Assembly: GCA_964017145.1 (NCBI GenBank)
Contig: OZ024841.1
Span: forward strand, 1,798,001-1,862,000
Length of the DNA: 64,000 nucleotides
Origin: Agrocybe praecox
Lineage: Eukaryota > Basidiomycota > Agaricomycetes > Agaricales > Agrocybaceae
Direction of reading: 5' to 3'
The notes beneath the pieces are model-generated. The model was given only the letters and a program-made list of their open reading frames with translations. It was not told where the DNA came from and ran no database searches. Position numbers and translations under genes: made by a program. Shown here one piece after another: positions 45,592 to 58,239 of the stretch (positions are counted from its first letter, which is position 1; every line of letters starts with the position of its first letter).

Positions 45592-48500
45592 ATGGCCGAC
45601 CTTACTTCTACGATTTCTTCCAATTCTGATGAGCATTTACGCCCCGAAATTATTACAAACCCCCCACTGGTTCAAATACCTACAATCGAAGCTCCGGATT
45701 CCATACTGGCTGTAGATCAGCTAGACGGGCCTTCTTTAGCGTCTACTCTTAAACTACCAGAGAGTTCTGGCCAGTTTCTTTCACCGACACTGCCCGTGGG
45801 CAGACCACAGCACACCTTTTCCTTGTCCGACTTGCTTGATGAAGGGGGGAGTATGGAGACATTGGGTCCGGAAATAGCTTCCGCTGATATCACTGTTGCT
45901 TGTACGTCCTTAGCTGGCGTCTCTTTTGGTTGTATCTGTATCTGACCGTTTCATCAGCCGATGGTAACTTCATTGAAACGTCATCGGGTCCTGCTGTCCG
46001 AGAGCTCAAGAGGCGGTATGACCAACTTGCTGGAGTAGGACCTTCTGTTCGTTCCCCATACGCCATTACTGCTTTTGTCAGCCAACATGGCAAGTCTATG
46101 TATCGCATAGGGTTAGTTTGTGTTACTTCAATCCATATTATCTGTTTTTACATCGTCAACGTTTACAGACATAGAGACAAACATTCCGCCCCTGGTGCAT
46201 CCGCCGCTGAGTTGGAGGAAAGAATTACACAGTCTAAATCTGCCAGTACAAGTGATTCATCCCACAGCCCGCGTGGTAAACGCAACTCTCGGTTGAGCAT
46301 GCATTTCCTTCCTCCGATGTTTGCCAAAAGCTCGGTTCCACCTCCCCCTAGACCCCAAGCCGCATCTTCCAATTCTACAATACCCAAGAAACTACGAAAG
46401 ACTCGCTCTTCCGAATGGCAAAGCACCGATCACATTATTACTTCAGGGCCTACATTCCCTGTTACGGGGCGTGGTCATTCTCAATCCGTCACTGCAATGG
46501 ATAAAAGCCGTCCCAACATGTCTTTTAATTACCCTCCCCCAAAACAGATTGACGCATTTGCAGAATTGCTTAACTGGTTTACCTCCGACACGAATAGCTC
46601 CAGTAATTTCTCAAATAACGCTCTCTTCAATCCCGGGAACGTTTCCACCAACCTCAATCGACCTCGAGCATTGATATCGCTACCATTCGGCCGAAATGTT
46701 TCTTTTGACCCACCTGCGTACAAACCTCCGATGCCTCAATTGGCAACTCCTAGACATTTGCGTGAAGTGCAGTCGTTTGAATCAGGCCTGACTGTGACAA
46801 TGCGGCCCGACGGCACCACCGAAGATCTATCAGATCGGGGTTCTCCAGTACCTAGTCAAGACTCCGATAGTAGCAGGCCGTCATCAGCCATTCGACTCAG
46901 CATGCTATCTTCAGCCCCCTCGATTCCAGAGTTGCCTTCGGATGATGTTCCACCAGAACTACCTGAGAATGAAATGTCGCCGTCAGCGGAAGCACTCCGA
47001 CTGTCATCACATTATTCTACAGAAGTATTTAACGTGCTTCAAACATACCGTGGTCTTCCTCTTTTCGAGAAGATTGTTCCGGAATCGGAGACCACGACGG
47101 TCAAAATTTCATACTCCAAAGATCAGGATGCGGCACCGCGAAATGATCCTCGGTTTATCATTTGGGGCACAGTTTTACCAGAAAATGAAAATGGTGGGGA
47201 TAGTTTGACCGACCTTTCAAACCCCTCGTCGTCTAGTATCTCGAGAAGACGTGGTAGCAAAGCTTCGAAAGCCAAGTCGCCCGAACTTTCAAATATCGAA
47301 CTTCCTACCTCGGTGGAGGAGCGCAGAGTAGTTCTGGCTGCCACTATCGAGCGCTGGATTGCCCAGTTGACCAGCGGTCTCAATTATGATGAATTGTTGA
47401 ACTTCTTTTTGACATATCGAACCTACGTCAGTGGGCAAGATTTGTGCCATCTGCTTATTTGTCGTTTTCATTGGGCTCTTCAGCAGGCGTCGTCGAAGGA
47501 AGATGAGACTGTCCGCCAGATAGTACGCGTGCGGACATTTGTCGCCATTCGCTACTGGATGTTAACATTTTTTACCGTCGATTTCATCCCCAATCGTGAG
47601 CTTAGGCTTCTCATCGCAGATTGGCTTAATACGTTGCTACATGATCCTATAATGAAGAAACGCGCCGATGCTGCAGTAAGTCTTTTTCTAGGCGTCTCAA
47701 TGCTATTCCAAACTCAATCGTTTCCTAGTATATTGTACGACGGTTGATCAGAGTAGCAAAGGACTGCAAACGCAGTCATATACGTACAACAGAGGAACCA
47801 GAGCCGAAAACGACTACGAATTCTGCAGCAGAAGCAGAAGCTCAACGCGCTGGTAATTTGCTCGGGAAAAGTTTTGGGGAAGCAGTTCGAAAAGCGCCTA
47901 CCATGTTAGTCTCAGATACTGAGTCTGAACTGGATCTCGATTTCCTGCCGGATGAAGCCAAACTCGAGGAAACAGAGCCAGGATTCTCAAGTGATCCTGC
48001 TAACGCCCATCTATCGGCAGGCCATGCTAAAGACGGAACCCTCCTGTCTTCGAGTAGACCAGTCTCTGCATTACCCATTTCCTCGTATAATATACTGCAC
48101 CGTACAGAACATGCACCACCCCCAAATGAAGAGGATGTGCCGTTCGTCCATAATTATGCCGATTTACCTTTGTCCAATCGTCACAGTGCTCTCTCCCGGG
48201 CCTTCGTCCGTACCATTGGTCGTCTGGGACGCTGGAAACGTGCACTAAATTCGAAGCCTGTCGTCCGTCCAGAGCCATTGCATCCCTCTGGCCATGTTTC
48301 GATATTTGATGTGGAAAGCAGTCCTCTTCTGAAAGAACCACAGAAATCCATCAATGGTTATATGTTACCACCAAAACCTGTTTCGCCCCCTGCAAATATT
48401 ACGCATGTGCAGCCTCAAGTACCTCACCCTCCCACTGCTCCTCTCCTATCAGCATTGCCACCTGTGTTAAAAGACCAAGTAATACCTCGTGCATCACATA

Positions 48501-50908
48501 TTGATACTCATCCCACGGTGCTCTCAAACTTCGGGTCAAACTACCCTGACTCATCTATATCTAACGACGTTCCCGCCTCGATTTCCGCCGCTTTGCCCGC
48601 TTTGCCGCCTGTGCCAACGCCAATCGAGAATGATAATGCTTTCACCGATCAAGAAACAGACATACTCGTCCCTGCTCTAGCTATAAATGATAACGATTTT
48701 AACGACGCGCAAAACACGAATCTTTATGTTGAACCCGCACCGCGACCTCGGCCTGATAGTCAGGCGACTTCTGATGAATATGGGTATGACGATCGATTGG
48801 CAGAGCCTGATCGTCCGCAATCGTTCTTATCGACTTCGACTACATATGGCGAGCAATCGGTAGAGCCCGATCGTCCGCAATCGTTCCTGTCGACTTCAAC
48901 AACGTATGGGGAGCAACTAGCAGAGCCTGATCGTCCACAATCATTTTTATCGACGTCAACAGACTCTTTCGGTGCCATACTTACATCGGATGGCCCACTG
49001 CAGCCGACGTTCCCCGGAGAACACAGGCAATGGGATGTGGTTTCGATTGACGAATTCTCTGATGCTCATCAGTCTTTAATTCCTGATGATGGACCTATAC
49101 ACCCTCCTGGCCTGCGGAAGCCCGCAAAGAAACTTCCGACACGCCATGACTTCGAGTTCGTTCGTCGCTCAGAAGTGTCCTCGATGGGTATCGTTTCTCG
49201 TGAGTCTATGCACGATTCCATGGACGGCTCGACCCAATCGTCTCCATCTTCATCTGGGATGCCTGGACCTATAAACAGGTTCCAAATGAAATCCATACAA
49301 CAAAGATTTAAGTCTGATGACGCAGAGGAAGGAGATGTCGAAGCTGCTCTACGCAAGCTGGAAGGACAAATAAATCCTAAGGTTATGCAAGAGAATGCTG
49401 AGAAAGTTGACGGGTGGGTTCGGGCGCTGCGAGAGAGGATGGCCAACGGTGACTACGGTTATGAAAGCTCGATATACTCCGAGGACGACATTGAAGGTTT
49501 CATTGACGAAACAGAACCGATGACTGATGATACGGACGTCGAGACACCACCTGAATTAGTCCTTTCCACTTTGGAAACGACCGATGACGAAAATAGTCCA
49601 GATGACTTTGACGGAATGCCACATACTCCTATCCCTTCCCAGAATGCCTATATTGCTTTACCACCTGGACTAGAGCGCCCTTCGCGCATTGAGGCACAGA
49701 AACCTCCTCCGGAGGACGTCGTTCCTCTCGAAATTTTGCAGAGCAGGTTGGATCCCTCAGAACCGATGATTGTCACTGACGACACTCCTCGCTTCCAGCA
49801 ACCCTTTATTCTCTCGCAGAGCCCTAGAGCGTTCGCAGAACACTTTGCTATGATTGATCGCGAGCTGTTCATGGGAGTCAAATTTGAAGAGCTTGTCTCT
49901 GAAGATTGGTCGGAATGCAAAGAAATTAACGTCCTAGATTGGGCGCAATATCTGAAAGATAGGGCCCGTTGGAAGGCCGAGGGGATACATCTCGAGAAAA
50001 CCACAGCGCTCGCAGCGGTGAGGGCTCGATTTAACCTCATGGTTAATTTCGCCCTCTCCGAAGTCGTGATGACCCAGCCAAGTCACCGTCATGTCGTTGT
50101 CGGTAAATTAATCAACGTTGCCTGGGTACGTACTTGCTATATCTCTCGGAATACTTGCAAAATCTGCTAATACATGGTGCAGAAATCCTATACGCTTAGT
50201 AACTTTAACACAATGACTGCCATCATAGTGGGTCTTCAGAGCGAGTGGGTCAATAAAGCTATGCACAGGCTATGGAGTCGTCTCACCATGTTCGAACGTC
50301 GAGTGTTCAACGACCTTAAGCAATTCATCTCTCCCAACAATGACTTTAAGATCATGAGGCTGGTAGTTGACTCGATTATCGATCACAAACCTCTCGAAGG
50401 GACTTCTCATACTGCCTCCGTAGCCAGTGGTGGAGATTCACAAAGTGGAAAGAACAAAACAGGCTCCGTACCTACTTCTTGCATCCCATTCATCGGTAGG
50501 TTGCTTTCCCGATGACTTTTTACTGCAATTTCACGTTGTATTTTCTTTCTATTAGGCATTTACCTGTCACAGCTCCACCGTCTTAACAAACTTCCCGCCC
50601 TCATCGACCCGACAGCACCTTTTAGCGTTATCGGCATCGATGCTGAGACTGCTAACTTTGATCCTCCAGCTCACCCGGAAGTGTTTTCTCTTCTCGCGCC
50701 GTTGCCTGCTTCCATGCATCTGGAACCATTGATAAATGTCCATAAGCAACGCTGCATAGCGGATGTCATCAAATCGCTGGTAGCCGGGCAACATCTAGCT
50801 AGCAGGGTACGCTTTGAAGTCGACAAAAAGTTTTTCACGAAATGCCTCCGCCTTCGTGGAGTGGATGCGCCATATCTCCAGCGCGTCCTCGAGCTGTATT
50901 CGTCTTGA
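45592..50908 (+). CDS. Ras guanine-nucleotide exchange factor (RasGEF_N + RasGEF), 1677 aa
   Basis: Six exons: join(45592..45901,45958..46111,46169..47675,47729..50125,50183..50495,50556..50908). A RasGEF_N domain lies around residues 555-680 (LTSGLNYDELLNFFLTYRTY, RVRTFVAIRYWMLTFFTVDF, ELRLLIADWLNTLL). After a ~650-residue Pro/Ser/Asp-rich linker comes the catalytic CDC25 domain, ~1340-1677: FAEHFAMIDRELFMGVKFEE, SYTLSNFNTMTAIIVGLQSE, CIPFIGIYLSQLHRLNKLPA, IDPTAPFSVIGIDAETANFD, ending VLELYSS. The layout (distant N and catalytic parts) recalls Lte1-type exchange factors of fungal mitotic exit, but the target GTPase cannot be read from sequence. The linker has a 20-residue tandem repeat. The start is Met of MADLTS; upstream codons are also open. 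Confidence 0.9.
48797..48961 (+). repeat. 60-bp coding minisatellite in the RasGEF linker
   Basis: Two full units (48797-48856, 48857-48916) and a partial third (from 48917) encode LAEPDRPQSFLSTSTTYGEQ and near-identical versions. Differences between units are mostly synonymous. Confidence 0.9.
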
Positions 50909-51130
50909 TTATAACAGTCAGCATCACTCTTTTTGCTTCTTTTACCTCCAACTTCCGCAACGACGCCTTTACTTTATGTGAAGCCTACCATGGTCAGTCT
51001 CCTTTTAGGATTCAAGGGTTTTAACTCTATGTGATTCCATCTCTTTGTTTTTTATCCATGACCTTTGTCCACGATTATCGCTCCGGCAAGCATACAGATA
51101 GATTCTTTTGTAATTTATGTATTCCCTATA

Positions 51131-52409
51131 TCATTGAATGCAGGTCTCATCCGTAAAGAACATTGATCCTGCGTCCTTTGTTTGCACTGTTTTCATCAAT
51201 GTCCGGATCCTAACGGCATCATCAATAATCGCATAGGTCGTCTTCTCCTCTGCAAAGGCTTTCCAACCGTGCGCCAAAAGGTCCACCATATGCCCCACTT
51301 TGTTGACCTCCACCTTTTTCCCGTTCAAAAATAAATCTGCTTCACATCCGCTAGGGAACCATCCCATCATATCATTGAACTCCAGGTGTATGGTGCCTTC
51401 AACCTCTCCGTCAATCTCCCATACAAATTGATAACATCCAGTTCCTGCGCCTGTGATATAACCCGAGCGCTCGAAAAGGTTAGCCAGGACGCCACTCTTG
51501 AGAAAGCCTGTAACGGAAAAACGATCGGCAGCATCAGAGTTAATTTTTTCCCCAGTGGGCTGCCCTCCATCATCACCGATAATGACAGCTTCACGATAGA
51601 AATTGGTTTGGGTGGATGAGACGTTTGTGAAATTGCCCAAGACATGGGTGAAATAGTCAAGGAAATTCCTAATAGGTATGTCTGACAGTGCGCCCCCTGC
51701 AATGTCAGGTGAACATCGATTAATACACCACAAATAGCGACGCCTGAAAAAGATGTATGCACCGTTTTTCTTGAAGTGGGTATAGACATTGGTTTGTGAT
51801 ATGATAAGAGACCAAGCAGGGAATTTTCGTTCATTATGCACAACGTATTGATATTTACGAAAAATCAATACGCCATAAGGATCAACACGGGCGCTTAGAT
51901 GTTGCGTACAACGTTTGTTGACTTGATGGTCCCAATGACCCCAGAAGCAACAGAGATTCGACCTAAAGAAACGCTGTATCAACGGGCACTAATTTTCAAG
52001 CTCTAGAAAATTCATACTTTGACGATTGTGCGTGTTTGACGTCCCTGGGGCCTGCAACCCGCTGATAGTCTTAACGCCGTTTTTGTGAACGGCATCTGCA
52101 ATGCTTAATACAGCTTCTTTGTGTCAATGATACGTCGCCTTTGCAGCAACCGCGACCAAATCTTCCTCGGGATCAGAGGCGATTTGAGATGTGTGGCCGT
52201 GATACGCCTTGACAAGGTGCTCAAGGTCTTTGCTGTATTTTTCAGCCGAAGCTTGGGCAGATCATATCTCTGAAGTTGTGGAAACTGCGACAAGGTCGTG
52301 CTATAAATTTCTGAGAAAGGGTTGAATTAGAGGAGGCGTCAGGGTGGTAGCAGCCCATCCTTTGGAGGAAAGACCAACGAATCCGACTTTGATTGGGGTG
52401 GAAGGATCA
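51131..52409 (-). pseudogene. Decayed Gal80-like oxidoreductase (array copy A)
   Basis: The N-terminal Rossmann part is recognisable on minus from 52409 (STPIKVGFVGLSSKGWAATT) but lacks a start codon in frame, hits a stop after ~35 codons, and continues in other frames (HDLVAVSTTSE; SAEKYSKDLEHLVKAYHGHT; ASDPEEDLVAVAAKATYH). The C-terminal half is long and open (51131-51700), with YFTHVLGNFTNVSSTQTN, GFLKSGVLANLFERSGY, YQFVWEIDGEVEGTIHLE and AFAEEKTTYAIIDDAVRI. Several frameshifts and stops separate these, so no protein can be made. It is the most downstream member of the array. Confidence 0.82.
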
Positions 52410-52783
52410 TAGCAATGAAGATGAAGCAGGTTTGTGGGTTACGCATTGAGATCCACCTCAATCAGATGTTTTATAGCTTTACAGTACAACCTGTTGACAA
52501 TAACGTAGGTGTATGTCGGATATCTTGAAACCGCGCATTACTTATAAGGTCTCAAGCTGGTTTGTCCTGTATCATAATTTCCTTTGTTGGCGAGATTTTT
52601 TGTATGCTTGACGTATTTCTTCGAGTCCTTAAGGTTGTTATGAGTTCAGAGTCACCGATGCTTGAAACCATACTGGATATGTTGGCTGTCGTGATTTCGC
52701 TGAGACCCACCAGTTGCAGCAGAAACAAATTCTAGTCGATTCAGCACATAGTCAGGTACATAGTCGAAATGCGTGGCTGTGGA

Positions 52784-54096
52784 CTAGAGATTAATTCGGC
52801 GACCGTCCTTAGCACTAAGCTCAATAGCGTCAAGCAATTCGTGATGTTTGACCGCATCGTGAATGGTTGCGTAATTTCCTTTCTCCCCTTTCGCGAACTC
52901 CGACCATGCCGAGATCGCGCTCTGGAGTACGTTTCCTGCTTCCAATTCGACTTTCTTCCCCTTTAAAAACACTTCGGGCTCTTGCATGGAAGCGAAAGCA
53001 CCGTAAAGACCACTCCCCTCCATTCGAATGGTTCCTTCCTCGCCGTCGATCTCCCAAGTAAACTGGCGTCTTCCAGTTTCTGGGCCAGAAGAATACCCAT
53101 CGCGCCAAAAGAGATTGACCAAAATACCGGTTTTGAGGAGACCCGTTATAGCGAAATGGTCTGGAGTTTCGGATTGCATCGTCTTCCCTGTGGGCTTGCC
53201 CTCTGCATCGACGAAAGTGCCAGTTGGATAAATGGTGGCATCAGTTGCACTGACGCTTGCAAAGTCACCAAGAACGTAGGTAAACATGTCAAGATGATGT
53301 CCAATCGGTACATGAAGACGGGTTAGACCTGCACAGGTTTTACTCAGTCAGTAATCCATAGGCCACTTTGGGATCTATCCATACCATTTTCTTTGTATAA
53401 TGGGAGTGTTCCATATGGATTGCCTTCCATAATTACGGGTGGCCACAATGACAATTCCTTTCCGATGTGTGCGATCTGAAAACGGACATTCAAAACCTGA
53501 ATACAAAATTGGTGCAAGGTTTTTAGTGCACGTACAACGTGGCTGGATCGAACGGTGCCTATAGCACCCGAAGCAAGCAGCTCTTTGACCTTCAAAAAGT
53601 ATCAGTGATGTTTCTTCATCAAGTATCAAAAACGATGAACGAGGAGGCCTACTTTGCAAATTGTAGGAGTGTATCGACCCTGGAAGCCAATAATCGACCT
53701 AACACCATTCTTACGTGCAGCTTCTGCCATCTCCTTTGTCTCTGCGGTATTCCTTCCAGCAGGCCATTCGAGCCAGAAATCCTTTTTAGCCTCAATTACA
53801 GGCAAGACCGCATCTTTATGACTTGTGACCTTCACGGCTACTCCAACCACATCGACATCTGGGTCGGATGCGATCTTGGAGGTGTGGCCATAATAAGCTT
53901 TGATAGGGTGCCCGACTATGTTGCTGTACTTGTCGGCAGAAGCCTGAGCAGACGTCTCGGAGGTGGTGGATACGGCAACGAGGTCGTACGTTTCTCGGAG
54001 AGAAGGCTGGGTAATAGCAGGACCAAGAACGTCGGATGCCCATCCCTTGGACGAAAGGCCAATGAAGCCAACTTTGAATGGAGATCCTGGTGCCAT
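52784..54096 (-). CDS. Gal80-like Gfo/Idh/MocA-family oxidoreductase (array copy B), 377 aa
   Basis: Read as complement(join(52784..53328,53385..53475,53536..53589,53653..54096)). NAD(P)-binding start FKVGFIGLSSKGWASDVLGP (GxxGxG variant), then YDLVAVSTTSE, GHPIKAYYGHTSKIASDPDV, EWPAGRNTAETKEMAEAARK and GVRSIIGFQGRY. The C-terminal sugar-dehydrogenase-like fold has IGHHLDMFTYVLGDFASVSA, ITGLLKTGILVNLFWRDGY, FTWEIDGEEGTIRMEGSG and IHDAVKHHELLDAIELSA. The EWPAG loop replaces EKP of active sugar dehydrogenases, as in Gal80-type proteins, so it may be a sensor or a dehydrogenase of unknown substrate. Tandem with copy C and of the same intron plan. Confidence 0.9.
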
Positions 54097-54784
54097 TAAT
54101 GCTGGTACTGGTTTATCGATGTTGAGAAAAATCCTGATGTAATCTGTTTTTATACATTAATGCATCTTTAACTTGGACATCCATGGAGGACCTCAAGCCC
54201 ATCTTGAGTTCGGCAAGAATACGCGTCTTCACGGAAGGGGGTTGGATTTCTAACTGAAAAATGATTCCGAATGATTCGTATCGTAGCGGCAAAGGCAGAG
54301 CGCTGAGGCTTTCAGGTTGTTGGACTATCCGATATTCGTCTGGCCGACGGGTTGCGCGTACCATTGACATCCATGGCCCTAATATTAATGAACCCCGTTG
54401 CTTCAAGAGATTTGTACACATCGATCAAATTAAGAAAGGCGGTTAACACCGTTTCATCTTGCATTGTCCGATGTCCCCTTTTGTTCATTTTTCCCCGCTC
54501 TGGACGCTGATATCCATGGGTTTTCGTGGAAACAGGTACTAAGTATTAGTCATCTGCAATCGTCATAGTCGAGGTCTGACCCAGAAAGCCTGGCTCAGTG
54601 TTGCATTTCTTCAAGCATCTGGGAAGCGTATTACGGTGTCCACGGGTCAACTTAAGGCCTGGAGGTCATAGAACTTTATTATTATTATTTGCTTTCAGTA
54701 ATATATGTCTGAATGCAGAGTTACTAATGTCTTTCATGTCGGAAATGGATTAAAACACGCTTTGATAACTTGCGATGGATCGAT
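54097..54784. other. Spacer between array copies B and C
   Basis: 688 bp. Contains a 102-codon minus ORF (54113-54421) with no resemblance to the oxidoreductases; not called. Presumably includes the promoter of copy B and the 3' region of copy C. Confidence 0.4.
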
Positions 54785-56067
54785 TCAAATCATAACGCGT
54801 CGCCCTTCCTTAGCGCTCAGTTCGATTGCCTCTAGCAATTCATGGATTTTGACCGCATCGTCGATAGTCGCATAGCACCCTTTCCCTTCGGCGAACTCCT
54901 TCCACGCAGTTGTCACGCTATCAGCCACGGTCCCTGGATTTTCCAACGCCACCATCTTTCCGTTCAGATATAGATCCGGTTCAAATGCGCTGGGAAATGC
55001 TCCATTGGCTTTGTTGGACTCCAACCGTATTGTACCCTCTTCGCCATCGATCTCCCAGACGAATTGACGCCTACCAGTCCCTTCTCCAGTAGCATAACCA
55101 GCTCGCCAGAAAATGTTGGCTAGAATGCCTGTTTGAAGGAATCCGGCGATACTGAAGTGGTCGGAAATTTGAGACTGGATCGTCTTGCCCGTAGGCTTTC
55201 CTTCAGCGTCTACAAAGATACCGATGGGATACAGAATCGCATCAGTTGCAGAAACAGACACAAAATGTCCAAGGACGTGAGTAAGTTGGTCAAGGTGATG
55301 TGCTATAGGAATGCTTAAGCGAGTAGCACCTGCCAGCAATCGTTGCTTAGTAAAATTAGAGTGCTTCATTGGAGAATTGAACGGACCGTTTGTCTTGTCG
55401 GCGATATAATCCGCGTTTTCACTCAGAGTCGGCGCCCAACATGGGAATTCTCTTCCTACATGGGCCACCTAGGATAAATTTAGGTCAAGCAGGATTCCGA
55501 TAAAATATTAAACTTGCAACGTTGGTCGACTTGACAGTGCCTATTACCCCAGAGGCGAGCAATTCTTTTACCTGTGACAAAGAAGACGATGAGGGTTTAA
55601 TGTTGATGGATCTAGTGTTTAAGTTTACTTACTTTTTGCAATGCTGTGGAATGTCTTCCTTGTAGACCAATGATAGATCTTACGCCTTGCTTATGAGCAG
55701 CGTTTGCGATGGCCTTGGTTTCTTCCAATGATACGCCAGCTGGCCATTCAAGGAAAAAATCCTTCTTTGCCTCAATCACAGGCATCACAAGCTCCTTGTG
55801 ATACGGTGATTTCACTGCAATCGCTACCAAATCCACGCCAGGGTCTGACGCGATCTTGAATGTATCTCCATAGTATGCCTTGATTGGGTGTCCAATATCT
55901 TTGCCGTATTTGCTAGCAGACTTTTGAGCTGATTCTTCTGAGCTCGTGGATACCGCCACAATATCGTACGCGCCTCTAAGAGAAGATTGTGTCAGAGATG
56001 GTGCCAGAACTCTGGCTGCCCATCCGGTAGTTGAAAGTCCAACAAAACCGACTTTGATTGGGGACAT
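54785..56067 (-). CDS. Gal80-like Gfo/Idh/MocA-family oxidoreductase (array copy C), 371 aa
   Basis: Read as complement(join(54785..55329,55387..55468,55518..55571,55633..56067)). Same layout as copy B: IKVGFVGLSTTGWAARVLAP, YDIVAVSTSSEESAQKSASK, EWPAGVSLEETKAIANAAHK and GVRSIIGLQGRH in the nucleotide domain; IPIAHHLDQLTHVLGHFVSV, GFLQTGILANIFWRAGY, FVWEIDGEEGTIRLESN and IDDAVKIHELLEAIELSA in the C-terminal domain. The last exon is 545 nt in both B and C, and exon 2 is 54 nt in both. Intron 2 starts GCAAGT, a GC-AG intron, where copy B has GTACGT at the same site. Intron 3 is 57 nt and free of stops, so an unspliced reading stays open and would insert 19 residues. Confidence 0.9.
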
Positions 56068-56629
56068 TTGGTGTTCGAGCTCAGGGACAGTAGGTTTGAC
56101 TTGAGCAAAATTTCCCCACCTTGAGGTTATATAGATGCTAGGTTCTGGAGATCGGTAGCCATTCTAGACAGCGAAACATTATCGTGGAATAATCACAGTC
56201 AAAGTAGATTGTGGAAGATTGTAAACTTGTGACAGGTCGTCAAATGAGTAAAAAAATGACGAGCAGTGATTCCTAGAGTACACCGGCTATTTCCTGGTCG
56301 CTTGATCCATCTGGATTCCTGACCAACGATACGATGAAGTTGAAAAGCTATCGCCAGTGGGACCAGATTCAAGACCTAGAGGACTTTAGAAGACCTGCCT
56401 TGGATCCCGAGAAGTCGTGTGCAACGCTCTTTTTAAGTTTTCATAGTCCACCTGATGTTTGAATGCTTTTTTTGGTCATAACAAATCAAATTACGGACAA
56501 ATAATGGTACGATTAAACAGACTTTATTTCCCAACTAATATTGAACGCTCCTAATCTCAAATGAAATCATGGGTACACCGGTGATGATTAGAATTTAGAA
56601 CATCTTTGTTAAAATTGTAGTCTGATATG
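56068..56629. other. Spacer between array copy C and decayed copy D
   Basis: About 560 bp; no gene seen. It presumably contains the promoter of copy C. Confidence 0.4.
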
Positions 56630-57870
56630 TCGGACGACAAACTCCCCAATTCGTAGCACTCCAAAATAATGATATGACAACATGGCAGAGTTCAACACAA
56701 ATTTGTCTAAATTATAGAACAACGGGTCGTCCAGTAAGATGCTAAAATCCATAGTGTCGAGTGATATGGTTTTTGACAGCTTCCTCGATTGTCGGATAAC
56801 ATCTTGTTCCCTCTGCAAACGCTTCCCAAGCAGTAGCTGCGGTCCGAATCGCATTTCCTCTACCACCTTCTTAACATTTGAAATACAAATCAGGCTTTGT
56901 TATTCCTGGTATTGCTGCCATGACGCGTTCGATTCAAGTCTAATAATGCCGTCTTGACTCTTCTCCATCGATTTGGCAGGTATACTGACGTCTGCTTGTT
57001 TCTTTAGAGTCGTAACTCCCCGCCAAAAATGTTGAGACAATGAAGCTTGTCTTCAAAGAGTCCTGTGATGCGGAAGTGTAAGTGGGTAGAGGGTACAAGT
57101 TGCATCTGCTAGAGCGGCAAAATCGCGAAGGACATGGGTGACAAGCTGAAAATGATGTTCAATCGGGGACGTCAAGCTCAAGCGAATAGTACTTAAGTAC
57201 CCGAAGGCAAAGACTCAGCTCATAAAATTAAAAAAATCTAACATACCGCCAAAAAATATCTGGTACTTTCAGATACAACCAGCAACCAACGAGGGAATTA
57301 TCAGTTCATGTGAGCAAGCTGACGCGATAAGTATAAGCTCTCGTCTCTGGCACAAAATGCTTGTGTTACTCACCACATTGGTACATTTCACGGCGTCTAT
57401 AGCGCCAGATTCAAATATTTCTTTTACCTGGATAGGAACATGATAAGAAGACTAACATATGGAAGTTTATCACAAGGACGCACTCCAAGCACAGCAGTAT
57501 AATTCCTTGCAAACCAATTATAGACCTAACTCCTTGTCTGCGCGCAGCTTCTGCTATAATCTTGATTTCCTCAGTAAAACTGCTAGCGGGCAAGGGAAAA
57601 TTCCTTCGCTTCAAATACTGGAAGAATAACATCCTTGTTATGTATCATTTCCGCAGATAAGGCTACGAAGTCGACGTCCAGATCCGACGCAGTTCCTAGC
57701 TGTACTTATCTGTTGAAGACTGAGCTGAGGCCTCAGAACTAGTGGATATGCCACAAGCTCATGTTTGTCTCGGTACGATGATTGGATGGGGGCGAGAGCC
57801 AACACCAAACTGTCCGTCTCCGAGTTATTTGGAGGAGCATTTGACAATTGTTATCAGAGGGCACGAAAAT
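56630..57870 (-). pseudogene. Decayed Gal80-like oxidoreductase (array copy D)
   Basis: Pieces in three minus frames keep the family order: LALAPIQSSYRDKHELVA near 57800 (compare SLTQSSLRGAYDIVAVS in copy C), EIKIIAEAARRQGVRSIIGL near 57540, SPIEHHFQLVTHVLRDFAAL near 57150, and a last open piece 56609-56866 over the C-terminal region. Frameshifts and stops separate them and the initial Rossmann motif is missing. It is the most upstream member of the array and more eroded than copy A. Confidence 0.75.
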
Positions 57871-58239
57871 GGATATCGAACCAATGCCCCTAGGAGTAAA
57901 AGACGGGTAAGATGTGCGCTCGCATTTATCAAAAGAAAAACTGACCAGATGCTACGGTTCCGCCAGAGAATACTCTACCAATCGCCATTCGGAGCGGTTT
58001 GCTCGTCATTTCTTGGGTTTGCGCGTCGAGTCTGCAACCTTTCCAATGGCATCCTCAAGTTAATAAGTTGCATTTTTGTCCCATGTCAAGTCCATTGATC
58101 CACCCAAAAGATGTTGATTTGTAAAAGCCAAGAATTCATCAAAAGATACTCTCAAAATAATCTGTCAGCTTGATCATAAGCCAACTAGTCACGCGCACCA
58201 GGTATGTCGTTGTTGCTCACTAATTGGCATAGAAAACAA
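57871..58239. other. Intergenic, no gene seen
   Basis: About 370 bp between the eroded oxidoreductase and the relic of the small membrane-protein gene. Part of it (near 58091) resembles the 3' flank of the gene at 58758, suggesting a duplicated 3' region. Confidence 0.4.

Noticed and set aside
57742..58098. 118-codon plus ORF
   Set aside because: Antisense to the decayed oxidoreductase; a shadow of its former coding sequence.
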